Notes: generated by a model from the sequence alone, not told the origin. A stretch of DNA of 64,000 nt from Halobacillus sp. Nhm2S1 (GCF_019599545.1 NZ_JAIEZV010000002.1:1041606-1105605); one strand, 5' to 3'; numbered from the stretch's first letter, positions 26,295 to 41,561 are shown. A program made the numbers and translations.

Positions 26295-26588
26295 TATTGG
26301 TCAGAGGTGTATTTCCTAGCTGGTAGAGACTCGAAGGAACGTTTGAGTATGTTAATAACTGTTCGTTTTCGCAGCATTGCATATTTAGGTACCTAAGTTT
26401 TTAATGTGAAAAGGGGAAACTCGAAAGGGAGCGCATGATGGGAGAATGAGGGAAGGGAAAGGTTAAGATGTCAACGAACAAAAGTTGGATAAGGCACACA
26501 GACCTGTTTCGTTGCCTCACACTTTCTTTACACATCTATCTTTAGTAAAATGAAAGATAGGTGAATTCATGAAATAGGGTGAAATGAT
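26295..26588. other. Intergenic stretch dnaN-yaaA with nothing recognised
   Basis: About 290 bp without an ORF, RNA motif or convincing promoter. A promoter for yaaA-recF-remB is expected here because dnaN ends in a terminator. No terminus of the repeat family was found. Confidence 0.5.
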
Positions 26589-26810
26589 ATGAACGAAGAG
26601 ATCGGTATCAACACAGAATACATTCCATTAGGCAAGTTTTTAAAATTAGCCAATATTGTCGAATCTGGTGGAATGGTGAAAATTTTCTTGTCGGAATTTG
26701 AAGTTCTCGTAAATGGAGAACCTGACAATCGTCGTGGCCGCAAACTGTATGTGGGCGATACAGTAGAAGTTGAAGAATTCGGCAGCTTCACTGTCGTCAA
26801 AGAAGTTTAG
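26589..26810 (+). CDS. yaaA: S4-domain RNA-binding protein YaaA (RlbA)
   Basis: A 73-aa protein that is a single S4 RNA-binding domain: LGKFLKLANIVESGGMVKIFLSE, then VLVNGEPDNRRGRKLYVGDTVE. It is constantly found between dnaN and recF in Bacilli and is linked to ribosome assembly by sequence family. The stop is 15 nt before recF, so the genes are co-transcribed. Confidence 0.92.
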   Translation: MNEEIGINTEYIPLGKFLKLANIVESGGMVKIFLSEFEVLVNGEPDNRRGRKLYVGDTVEVEEFGSFTVVKEV

Positions 26811-26825
26811 GTCAGGCGGCTTTTA

Positions 26826-27944
26826 ATGTATATCCATGAGTTATCATTACGTTCGTTCAGGAACTATGATGAGCTCTCATTGACGTTCGACCATAAGATC
26901 AATGTCATCATTGGTGAAAATGCCCAGGGAAAAACCAATTTGATGGAAGCGATCTATGTCCTCGCTTTTACAAGATCCCATCGTACACCTAGAGATAAAG
27001 AACTCATACAGTGGGATGAAGAGTATGGTAAAATAAAAGGGAGTATCTTTAAACGGAATCGTCGCTTTCCCCTGGAGATCATTGTCTCTAAAAAGGGGAA
27101 AAAAGCGAAGTTGAATCATATTGAGCAAAAGCGTCTGAGCGACTACATCGGCGCTTTGAACGTGGTGATGTTTGCACCTGAGGATCTCAATCTTGTAAAA
27201 GGGAGTCCTCAGGTGCGTCGTCGGTTTATTGACATGGAAATCGGCCAAATACAACCCACATATATTTATCACTTAGGTCAATATCAGAAGATTCTCAGGC
27301 AACGAAACCATCTGTTGAAAGATTTGCAGCGGAAGCCGGGAGCGGACCGGACAATGCTTGGTGTTTTGACAGAGCAGCTGATCGAGCATGCTACGACGAT
27401 TGTCGAACGACGGTTCAAATTCCTGCAGCTTCTAAGGTCATGGGCGACACCGATCCACGAAGGAATCAGTCGCCAGCTGGAGAAGCTGGAAATTGCTTAT
27501 GATGCAAGTGTACGAGTATCAGAGGATATGAATTTGGAAACAATAAAAGATACATTCTCTGAAAAGTTTGCAGAAATTGAATCAAAAGAAGTGGAACGCG
27601 GGACCACGTTGGCAGGACCACACAGGGATGATCTGGTTTTTTATGTGAACGGAAAAGATGTCCAAACGTATGGATCGCAGGGTCAGCAGCGGACGACGGC
27701 TTTGTCTTTGAAACTCGCTGAAATTGAACTGATTCATAGTGAAGTAGGGGAATATCCGATTTTGCTTCTTGATGACGTACTTAGTGAACTGGATGACTTC
27801 AGACAATCGCATCTGCTTCATACGATTCAAGGGAAAGTGCAGACGTTCGTTTCTACAACGAGTATTGATGGAATTGAACATGAAGCACTGAAACAAGCGG
27901 AGATTTTCCGGGTCAAAGAAGGAACGATAGACGTAGAGAAATGA
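26826..27944 (+). CDS. recF: DNA replication and repair protein RecF
   Basis: A 372-aa SMC-like ATPase that helps RecOR load RecA at gaps. Walker [10 protein letters not shown] is at about residues 31-39; the ABC-like signature is [19 protein letters not shown] (about 280-298) and Walker [13 protein letters not shown] (about 313-324). Length matches the family (B. subtilis 370). Confidence 0.97.
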   Translation: MYIHELSLRSFRNYDELSLTFDHKINVIIGENAQGKTNLMEAIYVLAFTRSHRTPRDKELIQWDEEYGKIKGSIFKRNRRFPLEIIVSKKGKKAKLNHIEQKRLSDYIGALNVVMFAPEDLNLVKGSPQVRRRFIDMEIGQIQPTYIYHLGQYQKILRQRNHLLKDLQRKPGADRTMLGVLTEQLIEHATTIVERRFKFLQLLRSWATPIHEGISRQLEKLEIAYDASVRVSEDMNLETIKDTFSEKFAEIESKEVERGTTLAGPHRDDLVFYVNGKDVQTYGSQGQQRTTALSLKLAEIELIHSEVGEYPILLLDDVLSELDDFRQSHLLHTIQGKVQTFVSTTSIDGIEHEALKQAEIFRVKEGTIDVEK

Positions 27945-27953
27945 GGTGGCGAA

Positions 27954-28238
27954 TTGTTCATTCATATTGGGGATGATCACGTCATCCAGTCGAAGGATGT
28001 CGTGGCAATTATTGATAATAGCTTGATTTCATCTTCTTCCATCATTGAAGAAATGATTCATAACCAACGTAAGGAAAAGCAGGTCATCGAAACGGAAGAT
28101 TACCAGGCGAAATCGATTGTAATCACGAATGATGTCATCTATTTCAGCCCACTATCTGTCTATACCTTGAAGAAGCGGGCGAACATGATGACCACACTGA
28201 ACAAACTGGAAGACTTCTCGGAAGAGTCCGATTTTTAA
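27954..28238 (+). CDS. remB: Extracellular matrix/biofilm regulator RemB (YaaB)
   Basis: A 94-aa protein of the DUF370/RemB family. FIHIGDDHVIQSKDVVAIIDN and KSIVITNDVIYFSPLSVYTLKKR are typical. Start TTG at 27954, preceded by GAGGTGG that overlaps the recF stop. In B. subtilis it affects biofilm matrix genes; position between recF and gyrB is conserved. Confidence 0.92.
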   Translation: MFIHIGDDHVIQSKDVVAIIDNSLISSSSIIEEMIHNQRKEKQVIETEDYQAKSIVITNDVIYFSPLSVYTLKKRANMMTTLNKLEDFSEESDF

Positions 28239-28292
28239 TATACCGATAGACGAGACGTAAGGGATTAGAGATAAACCACTTGAGAAATGTAG

Positions 28293-30224
<1,932 letters not shown>

Positions 30225-30304
30225 TATAAAACGAATGTCTTGAAAGAGTGGGAAAGGGAGGCAAACATATCCTTTCCCCTTTTAGGTAACTAGGAGGTAA
30301 AAGA

Positions 30305-32860
30305 ATGGTGGATCAACCCGAACGGCCGCGCGTACAGGAAGTAAACATCAGTCACGAAATGCGCACCTCATTCCTGGATTATGCGATGAGTGTCATCGTG
30401 GCTCGTGCCCTTCCTGATGTCAGAGACGGTCTGAAACCTGTACACAGAAGGATATTATATGCGATGCATGACCTCGGTATGCATGCAGATAAAGCTTACA
30501 AAAAATCTGCACGTATCGTAGGGGAAGTGATCGGTAAGTACCACCCTCACGGTGACTCAGCTGTCTATGACACGATGGTGCGTATGGCCCAGGATTTCAA
30601 CTATCGATACATGCTGGTTGATGGACACGGAAACTTTGGGTCGGTGGACGGAGATGCCGCAGCTGCCATGCGTTATACGGAAGCACGCATGTCCAAAATT
30701 TCCATGGAGATTCTGCGCGACATCAACAAAGATACCATCGATTATAACGATAACTACGATGGAACAGAACGGGAGCCTGCAGTGCTTCCAGCCAAATTTC
30801 CGAACTTGCTCGTCAATGGCGGTTCAGGAATTGCGGTAGGAATGGCGACAAACATCCCTCCGCATCAGCTTGGTGAGGTGATTGATGCAGTGCTCGCTCT
30901 TAGTAAGGACCCGGAGATTACCATCCAGGAACTGATGGAAAACCATATCTATGGTCCGGATTTCCCGACGGCTGGTAAAATTCTCGGCTTAAGTGGCATT
31001 CGCAAAGCCTATGAAACAGGGAAAGGATCCATCACGGTCCGTGCGGATGTGGAAATTGAAGAACAAGCCAACGGGAAAGCGCGTTTAATTGTGACAGAGC
31101 TTCCTTATCAGGTGAACAAAGCCCGTCTCGTTGAAAAAATTGCCGACCTTGCCCGTGATAAGAAAATCGACGGCATTACAGATCTTCGCGATGAGTCGGA
31201 CCGTAACGGTATGCGTATTGTTATTGAATTGCGCCGGGATGTGAACCCGAACGTCCTTCTCAATAACCTTTACAAAATGACGGCCTTACAATCAACGTTC
31301 GGCATCAATATGCTTGCACTTGTTAACGGGCACCCGAAAGTGCTTAACTTGAAACAGTGCCTGGAGCATTATTTGGAACACCAGAAAGTCGTCATTCGTC
31401 GCCGTACGGAATACGAACTTAGAAAAGCAGAAGCGCGCGCTCACATCCTCGCTGGTCTGCGTATTGCCCTTGACCACTTGGATGAAGTGATTTCACTGAT
31501 TCGCGAATCGCAAACCACTGAAATCGCACGGACCGGCTTGATGGAGCGTTTTGGTCTTTCTGAAAAGCAGGCCCAGGCGATTCTTGATATGCGTCTGCAA
31601 CGCCTCACAGGTTTAGAGCGTGAAAAAATCGAAGATGAATATCAAGAAGTCATGAAATTGATTCAAGAATTGAAAGCGATCCTTGCTGACGATGAGAAGG
31701 TTCTTGAAATCATTCGTGAAGAACTGCTTGACGTGAAGGAGCGCTACAATGATGAGCGCCGTACAGAAATCGTCCTTGGCGGAACAGACTTCATCGAGGA
31801 TGAGGATTTGATCCCTGAAGAGACGGTCATCGTCACGGTCACTCACCAGGGCTATGTCAAACGTCTTCCTGCATCCACGTACCGTTCACAGCGAAGAGGC
31901 GGACGAGGCGTCCAGGGCATGGGTACGCATGAAGAAGACTTTGTCGAACACCTATTGTCTACTTCGACACACAATACCCTGCTTTTCTTCTCAAACAAAG
32001 GGAAAGTATATAAAGCGAAAGGTTATGAAGTACCGGAATTCAGCCGAACGGCTAAAGGGATTCCGATCATCAACATGTTGAACGTGGAACGTGATGAGTG
32101 GATCAATGCTGTCATATCCGTTGAAGACTTTGTTGATGACTGGTACCTCGTCTTTACAACGAAGAACGGAATCACGAAGCGGACGACGCTCTCCCAATTT
32201 GCGAATATCCGAAAAGGTGGGCTGATCGCCCTTGGACTGCGTGAAGATGATGAGCTGATTTCTGTCCGACTGACGGATGGCACGAAAGACATCATGATTG
32301 GCACGCAGAACGGATACTTGATTCGTTTCAATGAAGATCAAATCCGTGCGATGGGCCGTACAGCGGCAGGTGTCAAAGGGATCTCCCTCCGTGAAGACGA
32401 CAAAGTCGTATCCATGGAAATCCTTGATGATTCCCTGCAAGTGCTCACCGTCACAAGCAAAGGCTATGGAAAGCGCACGCCAGCTGACGAGTACCGGATT
32501 ACCAACCGTGGTGGTAAAGGAATCATTACGTGTAATCTGACAGATAAAAATGGTCAGGTCGTCGCTACGAAAGCCGTCAATGGCGAAGAGGATATTATGA
32601 TCATCACCGCGAGTGGTGTCTTGATCCGTATGCCGATGGAAAGCATATCTGAAACCGGACGGAACACACAGGGAGTTCGCTTGATTCGTCTTGGAGAAGG
32701 GGAAGAAGTTGCGACCGTCGCTCGTGTCGAGTCAGAAAAAGAAGAGGATGAACTGGTGGAAGAAGCATTAGAAAAAGAAGCGGAATCTCAAGGTGAGGTT
32801 TCTGAAGAAAATGCTGAAACATCAGACGAACCAACAGAAGAAGAATCAGATGAATCATAA
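30305..32860 (+). CDS. gyrA: DNA gyrase subunit A
   Basis: An 851-aa DNA-cleaving subunit. The active-site tyrosine is in [12 protein letters not shown] (about residue 123). The quinolone-resistance region reads [13 protein letters not shown], with Ser and Asp at the two usual positions. The GyrA box is [10 protein letters not shown] (about 526). The C-terminal ~45 residues are almost all Glu/Asp/Ser/Ala, longer and more acidic than in B. subtilis (821 aa), consistent with a salt-adapted proteome. Start ATG follows TAGGAGG. Confidence 0.97.
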   Translation: MVDQPERPRVQEVNISHEMRTSFLDYAMSVIVARALPDVRDGLKPVHRRILYAMHDLGMHADKAYKKSARIVGEVIGKYHPHGDSAVYDTMVRMAQDFNYRYMLVDGHGNFGSVDGDAAAAMRYTEARMSKISMEILRDINKDTIDYNDNYDGTEREPAVLPAKFPNLLVNGGSGIAVGMATNIPPHQLGEVIDAVLALSKDPEITIQELMENHIYGPDFPTAGKILGLSGIRKAYETGKGSITVRADVEIEEQANGKARLIVTELPYQVNKARLVEKIADLARDKKIDGITDLRDESDRNGMRIVIELRRDVNPNVLLNNLYKMTALQSTFGINMLALVNGHPKVLNLKQCLEHYLEHQKVVIRRRTEYELRKAEARAHILAGLRIALDHLDEVISLIRESQTTEIARTGLMERFGLSEKQAQAILDMRLQRLTGLEREKIEDEYQEVMKLIQELKAILADDEKVLEIIREELLDVKERYNDERRTEIVLGGTDFIEDEDLIPEETVIVTVTHQGYVKRLPASTYRSQRRGGRGVQGMGTHEEDFVEHLLSTSTHNTLLFFSNKGKVYKAKGYEVPEFSRTAKGIPIINMLNVERDEWINAVISVEDFVDDWYLVFTTKNGITKRTTLSQFANIRKGGLIALGLREDDELISVRLTDGTKDIMIGTQNGYLIRFNEDQIRAMGRTAAGVKGISLREDDKVVSMEILDDSLQVLTVTSKGYGKRTPADEYRITNRGGKGIITCNLTDKNGQVVATKAVNGEEDIMIITASGVLIRMPMESISETGRNTQGVRLIRLGEGEEVATVARVESEKEEDELVEEALEKEAESQGEVSEENAETSDEPTEEESDES

Positions 32861-32882
32861 GTAAAACAAACTTCCTTGACCG

Positions 32883-32916
32883 TCGCCTGTCGATCTATTT
32901 CGACAGGCGATTTTTT
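32883..32916 (+). terminator. Terminator of gyrBA
   Basis: TCGCCTGTCG and CGACAGGCGA form a perfect 10-bp stem followed by six T. Confidence 0.92.
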
Positions 32917-33067
32917 ATATATGGGGGAGGACCAGATTCATAACTACCCACTATTTTTTAAATATTTGCTATTTTAATGAATTTTACGTGGTAATATAGA
33001 ACTAGATTTATCGTTGAGGTTCAACATGCTTTTACATAAAGAAACTAGTGAAAGGTGGTAAGTTGCC

Positions 33068-34162
33068 ATGAGGGTAGCTACATCACAATTGGAACCAGGT
33101 TGTCTCTTGACGAAAGATGTCATGGGCCAGACAAACCGACCGATCGTTTCTAAAAATACGACCCTTCAACCCCTCCATATTGATGTACTGAAAAAGTTTT
33201 GCATTGATACCGTGGAAGTCTCCAATCGTCGTTCGGACGGTTCGCTTTTCATTGTTTCCGAAAAAACAGACAGAGAAGAACCGGATCAGGATCTGCGTTC
33301 AGAGGAACAGGCTCTTCCTTTTTTCGAATCCTACTTAGCTGCTGTGCAGGAGTACAAAAAGTGGTTCACTTCCTGGCAGGGGGGATCACCTTTAAATATC
33401 AGCACGATTCGAAAAATGATGGTCCCCCTCCTTGAGAGAGCCGTCGATTCTGCAGGACACGAAGTTTTCTCGCTCCATCATTATACCTCCAGTAAAGATT
33501 ACATCTATCATCACAGTGTAGCGATGGGGCTATTATCTAGTTATGTGGCATCAAAAATGGGATACAATTACGGTGAATGGATTCAAGTCGGCTTAGCCGG
33601 GCTCCTTGCAGATAGTGGAATGGCTAAAATCAGTGAACGAATTACGTGGAAAGAGGCCCCTTTAACAGAAACAGAGTATGAAATGGTGAAAAGCCATCCG
33701 ACTTACAGTTATCGTAACGTAGAAAAGATCTCTTCCTTGAGCAACCACGCCAAGGTGGCTATTTTGCAGCACCATGAACGATTGGATGGGACTGGATACC
33801 CTTTAGGAGTCAGTCAGGATAAAATTCATCCGTTCAGCCAGATTATCGCTGTTTGTGATATGTACCACGCCATGACTTCTGAGAGGATGTACCGAAGGAA
33901 ACAGTCTCCTTATAAAGTGCTCGAAGAAATCCTGCAGGAGCAATTCGGCCGCTATGATCATAAAGTGATCAGCGCTTTAGTTAAAGAAATGACCAGTTAT
34001 TCTACGGGGACCAGGATCCGGTTGTCTGATCATCGGGAAGCAGAAGTCATTTTCGTTGAAAAGACCAACCCGACAAGACCACTTGTGCAAATCATTGAAG
34101 ACGGACAGTTCCTCCCTTTAAAAGAACAACTGGACCTTCATATTGAAGAAGTCTATAAATAA
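33068..34162 (+). CDS. HD-GYP domain protein with degenerate HD doublet
   Basis: A 364-aa protein. Residues 1-60 resemble the DUF3391-like/SAF-type N-terminal region common in HD-GYP proteins (TSQLEPGCLLTKDVMG). The HD-GYP domain covers about 130-310: HHSVAMG (148-154), LAGLLADSGMAKI (176-188), HHERLDGTGYP (235-245) and CDMYHAMTSERMYR (263-276). The position usually occupied by HD-x-G-K reads ADSGM: His and Lys are replaced by Ala181 and Met185. The GYP loop is intact. It may be a non-hydrolytic c-di-GMP sensor (inference). It occupies the place of rrnO of B. subtilis. Confidence 0.85.
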   Translation: MRVATSQLEPGCLLTKDVMGQTNRPIVSKNTTLQPLHIDVLKKFCIDTVEVSNRRSDGSLFIVSEKTDREEPDQDLRSEEQALPFFESYLAAVQEYKKWFTSWQGGSPLNISTIRKMMVPLLERAVDSAGHEVFSLHHYTSSKDYIYHHSVAMGLLSSYVASKMGYNYGEWIQVGLAGLLADSGMAKISERITWKEAPLTETEYEMVKSHPTYSYRNVEKISSLSNHAKVAILQHHERLDGTGYPLGVSQDKIHPFSQIIAVCDMYHAMTSERMYRRKQSPYKVLEEILQEQFGRYDHKVISALVKEMTSYSTGTRIRLSDHREAEVIFVEKTNPTRPLVQIIEDGQFLPLKEQLDLHIEEVYK

Positions 34163-34163
34163 C

Positions 34164-34207
34164 AAAAGACCAGTTTGCGTCATGAGATGGATGCAAACTG
34201 GTCTTTT
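34164..34207. terminator. Bidirectional terminator
   Basis: AAAAGACCAGTTTGC and GCAAACTGGTCTTTT form a perfect 15-bp stem between the HD-GYP gene and convergent yaaC. Confidence 0.93.
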
Positions 34208-34896
34208 AACCAAGAAGCGAATATCTGCGGAATGCGATCTGAGGCTGAATGTAAAAAATGGACGATGAATACATAATCCTCCCGATCTTTCATCTGTTCC
34301 ATCTCTCCCCACCATTCCCCCTCATAACGGACGAGCATACTTAAGTTATATAGGACAGCAAAATAGGCCAACAGTTCAGGCCACTCTTCTTCAATGGTGA
34401 TCGGACCTGGATTCTTCAGTCGAAAGATCTCTTCCATCCCCGGAAGTGGCCGAAGCAGTTCATCCATGGAGATCTTTGTTTTTTCTGAGGAAAATTGAAA
34501 CAAATGAGCAGCGGCATGTGGAAATAACCCATGCGGCTGGATCCGGATATCGTCCTCTAAAAATCGGTAATGCTGCTTTTTTCTTTTGCGTGTCGATAGT
34601 CCATGAGCCAGTACTTTTGCTGTTGCTGGGTAGCCAGGATCAACCGTCAGCAGGCAGCTTTTGATGAAATGATTCATTCCATAATAAAAAAGAAGCGGCT
34701 TTACACTCAGGGGTGTATGTAAAGCGGTCGTCCAATAATCTTGTCCGAGGCTCAGACCGTGAATAAACCGTTCGGCATTGTTGTACGCATGATGCTCGGC
34801 TCTTGAGTGGTTGATCTTTTCATAACAGGAAAACAAGAAGGGTCTTGTATGTGCGGTCACCTGAAGGTAAGTAAGAATAGGATCCGTGAAGTGCAA
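34180..34896 (-). CDS. yaaC: YaaC family protein, function unknown
   Basis: A 238-aa protein in the position and orientation of B. subtilis yaaC, immediately divergent from guaB. ALHTPLSVKPLLFYYGMNHFIKS and the YRFLEDDIRIQPHGLFPHA region are family features. I place the start at the TTG at 34896 because AAAGGAGG lies 8 nt upstream; the ORF continues 30 codons further without a ribosome-binding site. The terminator hairpin overlaps its 3' end. No enzymatic motif seen. Confidence 0.78.
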   Translation of the reverse strand: MHFTDPILTYLQVTAHTRPFLFSCYEKINHSRAEHHAYNNAERFIHGLSLGQDYWTTALHTPLSVKPLLFYYGMNHFIKSCLLTVDPGYPATAKVLAHGLSTRKRKKQHYRFLEDDIRIQPHGLFPHAAAHLFQFSSEKTKISMDELLRPLPGMEEIFRLKNPGPITIEEEWPELLAYFAVLYNLSMLVRYEGEWWGEMEQMKDREDYVFIVHFLHSASDRIPQIFASWLKDQFASIS

Positions 34897-35048
34897 AGAA
34901 AGTTCCTCCTTTCTAACATAAAAGGAATTCTCCCCCATTTTTTTATGGTTGAAAAAGCCCGACCATTGTCGTATTGTAAATAACAATAAGAATTGGTGTC
35001 ATGAGAATATACCACTTATTTTACCCACTTCCACCCAAAATATTTTAA

Positions 35049-36539
<1,491 letters not shown>

Positions 36540-36554
36540 CCCGTATAAAAAGTG

Positions 36555-36586
36555 ATAGACAGGGACTTTTCCCTGTCTATTCTTTT
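36555..36586 (+). terminator. Terminator of guaB
   Basis: ATAGACAGGG and CCCTGTCTAT form a 10-bp perfect stem, followed by TCTTTT. Confidence 0.88.
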
Positions 36587-36644
36587 ATATACTCATGTGA
36601 TAAAATAACAAAGATGCATATTTTAAGGGTGGAGGTTGAGAAAG

Positions 36645-37976
36645 TTGACACAAAGAATAAAAACATCTATGGCCTTGATGTTGGCATTGCTTATGGGGTT
36701 CTTTGCTGTGTCCATAAATCCTGGACATACATACGCAAGCGTAGATGTTGGCGCAGAATCGGCAATACTCGTGGACGCGGAAACAGGGAAGATTTTATTT
36801 GAAAAAGAGGCAGATTTGACATTACCTCCTGCCAGCATGACGAAGATGATGACCGAATATCTTGTCATGGAAGCGATCGAGGAAGGTCAGATCAGCTGGG
36901 ATACGACAACACAAATTAGTCAATACGCTTTTGATATATCGGCGAACCCTGAATTTTCAGGTGTTGGTCTGAAGCTGGACGAACAATACACCGTACGTGA
37001 ACTTTACGAAGCCATGGCGATCAACTCTGATAATGCGACAACCATCGCTCTTACTGAATTGATTGCTGGCAGTGAAGGTGAATTTGTTCAGATGATGAAT
37101 GAGAAAGCAGCAGAAATGGGACTGCCTGATTATGATTTCGTTAACGCAACAGGACTGAATAACTCTCACTTGGGAGACAATTATCCTGAAGGGACAGACC
37201 CTGAAGCGACGAACATGCTGTCAGCCAAGTCTGCAGCGCTGCTTGCTTACCACTTAACGAATGATTATCCGGAAGCGCTTGAAATCTCAAGCAAACCGAC
37301 GCTTGATTTTGCCGGACAAACCGTGACGAACTGGAACTGGATGCTTCCAGGTATGCCTGGACAGAACTTGAAGCAGTTCGAGTACGAAGGTATGGACGGA
37401 TTAAAAACAGGTTACACAGAACTAGCTCAGAACACGTTTACAGGAACGGCAGAGCGAGACGGCCAACGTTATATCTCCGTCGTTATGAAATCTGAATCCA
37501 GAGCCTCCCGTTTCAATCAAACGAAACAGCTGTTGGACTATGGGTTCAACCAATTTTCCCGTCAGGAACTCTTTGCAGCAGGAGCAACTCCTGAAGAAAA
37601 TTCTACGTTTCCTGTCGCCAAAGGAAAAGAAGATGGAGTAGCGATTGAAACGAGTGCAGCCTTGAGCACACTTGTTAAAAGTGGAGAAGAAGAACAATAT
37701 GAAATTCAATTCAACATTTCTGAAGATCAGTTGGATGACGAAGGCAATCTTGTTGCTCCTGTAGAAAAAGGACAAAAAGTAGGTACAGCGAAGCTTGTTT
37801 ACAATGGAGAAGAGGACTACGGAAATATTCTTTCTGAAGGTGGACAAACCGTCGAAATCGTCGCTTCGTCCAGTGTGGAAAAAGCCAACTGGTTCATGCT
37901 TACCCTAGGTGCAATCGGTGAATTTTTCAGTGATGTCTTCACAGGTGCCGTCGATATGGTCAAAGGCTGGTTTTAG
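36645..37976 (+). CDS. dacA: D-alanyl-D-alanine carboxypeptidase DacA (PBP5)
   Basis: A 443-aa penicillin-binding protein that trims pentapeptide stems. Signal peptide (MALMLALLMGFFAVSINPGHTYA), SxxK ASMTKMM at about 63-69, SxN in INSDNAT (about 128) and KTG in GLKTGYT (about 250). The C-terminal amphipathic anchor ends FSDVFTGAVDMVKGWF. Start at the TTG at 36645, 9 nt after GGTGGAGG; an upstream TTG at 36636 abuts that site. B. subtilis DacA has 443 aa. Confidence 0.95.
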   Translation: MTQRIKTSMALMLALLMGFFAVSINPGHTYASVDVGAESAILVDAETGKILFEKEADLTLPPASMTKMMTEYLVMEAIEEGQISWDTTTQISQYAFDISANPEFSGVGLKLDEQYTVRELYEAMAINSDNATTIALTELIAGSEGEFVQMMNEKAAEMGLPDYDFVNATGLNNSHLGDNYPEGTDPEATNMLSAKSAALLAYHLTNDYPEALEISSKPTLDFAGQTVTNWNWMLPGMPGQNLKQFEYEGMDGLKTGYTELAQNTFTGTAERDGQRYISVVMKSESRASRFNQTKQLLDYGFNQFSRQELFAAGATPEENSTFPVAKGKEDGVAIETSAALSTLVKSGEEEQYEIQFNISEDQLDDEGNLVAPVEKGQKVGTAKLVYNGEEDYGNILSEGGQTVEIVASSSVEKANWFMLTLGAIGEFFSDVFTGAVDMVKGWF

Positions 37977-38095
37977 GTGAAAAAATCCCTATATAACCAG
38001 TAGGATTTAATATAGGATTGCGTTACAATAGAGGATAAGAATCTATGATTCAAAATAAAATGCTTAAACTATAGAGCTGTTAGGGAGGAATCAAC

Positions 38096-38980
38096 ATGGC
38101 ACAAACAGGTACGGATCGCGTAAAACGCGGCATGGCAGAAATGCAAAAAGGTGGCGTCATCATGGACGTCGTAAACGCAGAACAAGCAAAAATCGCAGAA
38201 GAAGCAGGCGCAGTAGCCGTAATGGCTCTTGAACGAGTTCCAGCAGACATCCGCGCAGCAGGTGGAGTCGCTCGTATGGCCGACCCTACGATCGTTGAAG
38301 AAGTGATGAATGCTGTATCCATTCCAGTTATGGCAAAAGCTCGTATTGGACATATTACAGAAGCACGCGTCCTTGAAGCCATGGGCGTAGATTACATCGA
38401 TGAGAGTGAAGTTCTTACTCCGGCTGATGAAATTTATCACATCAAAAAGGATGATTACACGGTCCCATTCGTATGTGGCTGCCGTAACCTTGGCGAAGCG
38501 ACCCGCCGAATCCGTGAGGGTGCATCCATGCTTCGCACGAAGGGTGAGCCAGGAACAGGAAACATTGTAGAAGCTGTCAGCCATATGCGTCAGGTTCAGT
38601 CTCAGATCCGTCATTTGCGTGGCCTTTCTGAAGATGAAGTGATGGTCTATGCAAAAGAAAACGGTGCTCCATTCGATCTACTGATGGAAATCCGTGAAGA
38701 AGGACGTCTACCTGTCGTCAACTTCGCTGCTGGTGGTATTGCAACTCCTGCGGATGCATCCTTGATGATGCAGCTTGGAGCAGACGGCGTATTCGTTGGT
38801 TCCGGAATCTTCAAATCCAACAATCCTGAAAAATTTGCCCGTGCAATCGTTGAAGCAACGACTCATTATGACGATTACAAGTTGATTGGTGAATTGTCCA
38901 AAGGTCTTGGAACAGCCATGAAAGGGATGGAAATGTCCACCCTTACTCCTGAACAGCGTATGCAAGATCGCAGCCAGTAA
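38096..38980 (+). CDS. pdxS: Pyridoxal 5'-phosphate synthase lyase subunit PdxS
   Basis: A 294-aa TIM-barrel synthase that makes PLP from ribose 5-phosphate, glyceraldehyde 3-phosphate and ammonia from PdxT. The start [22 protein letters not shown], the active lysines in [10 protein letters not shown] (about 81) and [11 protein letters not shown] (about 149) are conserved. pdxT follows after 17 nt. Confidence 0.98.
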   Translation: MAQTGTDRVKRGMAEMQKGGVIMDVVNAEQAKIAEEAGAVAVMALERVPADIRAAGGVARMADPTIVEEVMNAVSIPVMAKARIGHITEARVLEAMGVDYIDESEVLTPADEIYHIKKDDYTVPFVCGCRNLGEATRRIREGASMLRTKGEPGTGNIVEAVSHMRQVQSQIRHLRGLSEDEVMVYAKENGAPFDLLMEIREEGRLPVVNFAAGGIATPADASLMMQLGADGVFVGSGIFKSNNPEKFARAIVEATTHYDDYKLIGELSKGLGTAMKGMEMSTLTPEQRMQDRSQ

Positions 38981-38997
38981 GTAAAGGAGAATGCAGC

Positions 38998-39588
38998 ATG
39001 ACTACAATCGGTGTATTAGGCCTTCAAGGCGCTTTTCGTGAGCATGTACGTTCTGTTGAAGCGACAGGAGCCAAGGCTCTTGTTGTCAAAAGAATAGAAC
39101 AGCTGAAAGAGATCGATGGCTTGATTATCCCTGGTGGTGAAAGTACGACCATCCGTAGACTGATCGACAAGTACGAGTTCCTGGAGCCGATCCGTGACTT
39201 CGGAAAAAGCGGTAACCCGATTTTCGGTACATGCGCAGGACTCATCCTACTCGCTTCAGAAATTGATGGTTCTTATGACGTGCATCTAGGAGTCATGGAT
39301 ATCAAAGTCCGTCGTAACGCTTTCGGACGACAGCGTGAAAGTTTTGAAGCAGATCTCGATATTGAAGGTGTAGCAGAAGGATTCAATGCCGTATTCATCC
39401 GTGCTCCTTACATTGAAGGGGTTGGAGAAAATACGAAAGTGTTAGCCCGTTACGACGGTCATATTGTTGCCGCACAGGAAGGTCACTATTTAGCTTGTTC
39501 TTTCCATCCGGAATTGACGGACGACCATCGTTTAACGGAACATTTTGTTGAAATGGTAGAAGAAGCTAAAAAAACACTTGCATTATAA
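38998..39588 (+). CDS. pdxT: Pyridoxal 5'-phosphate synthase glutaminase subunit PdxT
   Basis: A 196-aa class I glutaminase feeding ammonia to Pdx[13 protein letters not shown] start, oxyanion segment IPGGESTT (about 44-51), catalytic Cys in FGTCAGLIL (about 79) and His/Glu pair in SFHPELTDD (about 171). Confidence 0.98.
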   Translation: MTTIGVLGLQGAFREHVRSVEATGAKALVVKRIEQLKEIDGLIIPGGESTTIRRLIDKYEFLEPIRDFGKSGNPIFGTCAGLILLASEIDGSYDVHLGVMDIKVRRNAFGRQRESFEADLDIEGVAEGFNAVFIRAPYIEGVGENTKVLARYDGHIVAAQEGHYLACSFHPELTDDHRLTEHFVEMVEEAKKTLAL

Positions 39589-39628
39589 TTCTGAATCCGC
39601 TAATCTTATGTAACACAAACCATAAATG

Positions 39629-39868
39629 AACGCGATGACAGGAAATAGTAACATGTCCCTTCTTCTCAAAGAGAGTCAGTGGCTGGTGTGAACTGACGGA
39701 GAAGCCATGTGAATCCATCCTTGAGTGTCTGACTGAAAGAAGTAGGTCAGACCGGTACTCACCGTTATGAGTGAAGCCGGAAGGTCACATAGACCTTCAA
39801 CTTGGGTGGTATCGCGGGAAGCATAAACCAAAGCTCTCGTCCCTTATTAGGGACGGGAGCTTTTTGTT
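39629..39868 (+). promoter_or_regulatory. T-box leader of serS
   Basis: A tRNA-sensing leader RNA. The T-box core TGGGTGGTATCGCGGG is at 39803-39817, after a stem I region containing AGAGAGTCAGTGG and GGTGTGAACTGAC. The specifier codon is probably TCC (39715-39717), for serine, in agreement with the downstream gene. The terminator is the stem AGCTCTCGTCCC/GGGACGGGAGCT (39831-39860) plus T tract. Uncharged tRNA-Ser is expected to allow read-through. Confidence 0.95.
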
Positions 39869-39887
39869 TAGCTTCCAATCCATTTGA

Positions 39888-41189
<1,302 letters not shown>

Positions 41190-41202
41190 CACATAAAAAA
41201 GG

Positions 41203-41243
41203 AAAAGCGCCTGAATCCTATGAATGGTTTCAGGCGCTTTTTT
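41203..41243 (+). terminator. Terminator of serS
   Basis: AAAAGCGCCTGAA and TTCAGGCGCTTTT form a perfect 13-bp stem followed by more T. Confidence 0.93.
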
Positions 41244-41374
41244 TGGTTTTGTTTTTGGATACAGTCATTGCTAATCGTCCTTGATTCTGTGGAAGGGAAT
41301 TTGTATAATAACGAGGTGACATTTTTTTCGTGATTGTTCGACAACAACTTGTTTAAAAAAATTAAAGGATTTTG

Positions 41375-41403
41375 TTGACGGATTCGGACAACCATGATAT
41401 TAT
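41375..41403 (+). promoter_or_regulatory. Sigma-A promoter of tRNA-Ser
   Basis: TTGACG (41375-41380), 17-nt spacer, TATTAT (41398-41403), 19 nt before the tRNA. Confidence 0.82.
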
Positions 41404-41421
41404 AATTATTGTCGGTCACAC

Positions 41422-41514
41422 GGAGGAGTACCCAAGTCCGGCTGAAGGGAGCGGTCTTGAAAACCGCCAGGGGGTTTACGCCCCGCGGGGGTTCGAATCC
41501 CTCCTCCTCCGCCA
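41422..41514 (+). tRNA. tRNA-Ser (anticodon UGA)
   Basis: Acceptor GGAGGAG pairs with CTCCTCC, discriminator G and encoded CCA. Anticodon loop CTTGAAA with TGA at 41458-41460. A long variable arm (GGGGGTTTACGCCCCGC) marks a class II tRNA. T loop GTTCGAATC. Position behind serS equals that of trnS in B. subtilis. Confidence 0.98.
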
Positions 41515-41561
41515 TATTATTATCAACAATAGCGCATAAATATTGGAGATTTATAGAACAG

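Noticed and set aside
26295..26588. Degenerate repeat-family copy between dnaN and yaaA
   Set aside because: Fragments such as GAGACTCGAAGG resemble the family, but neither terminus is present.
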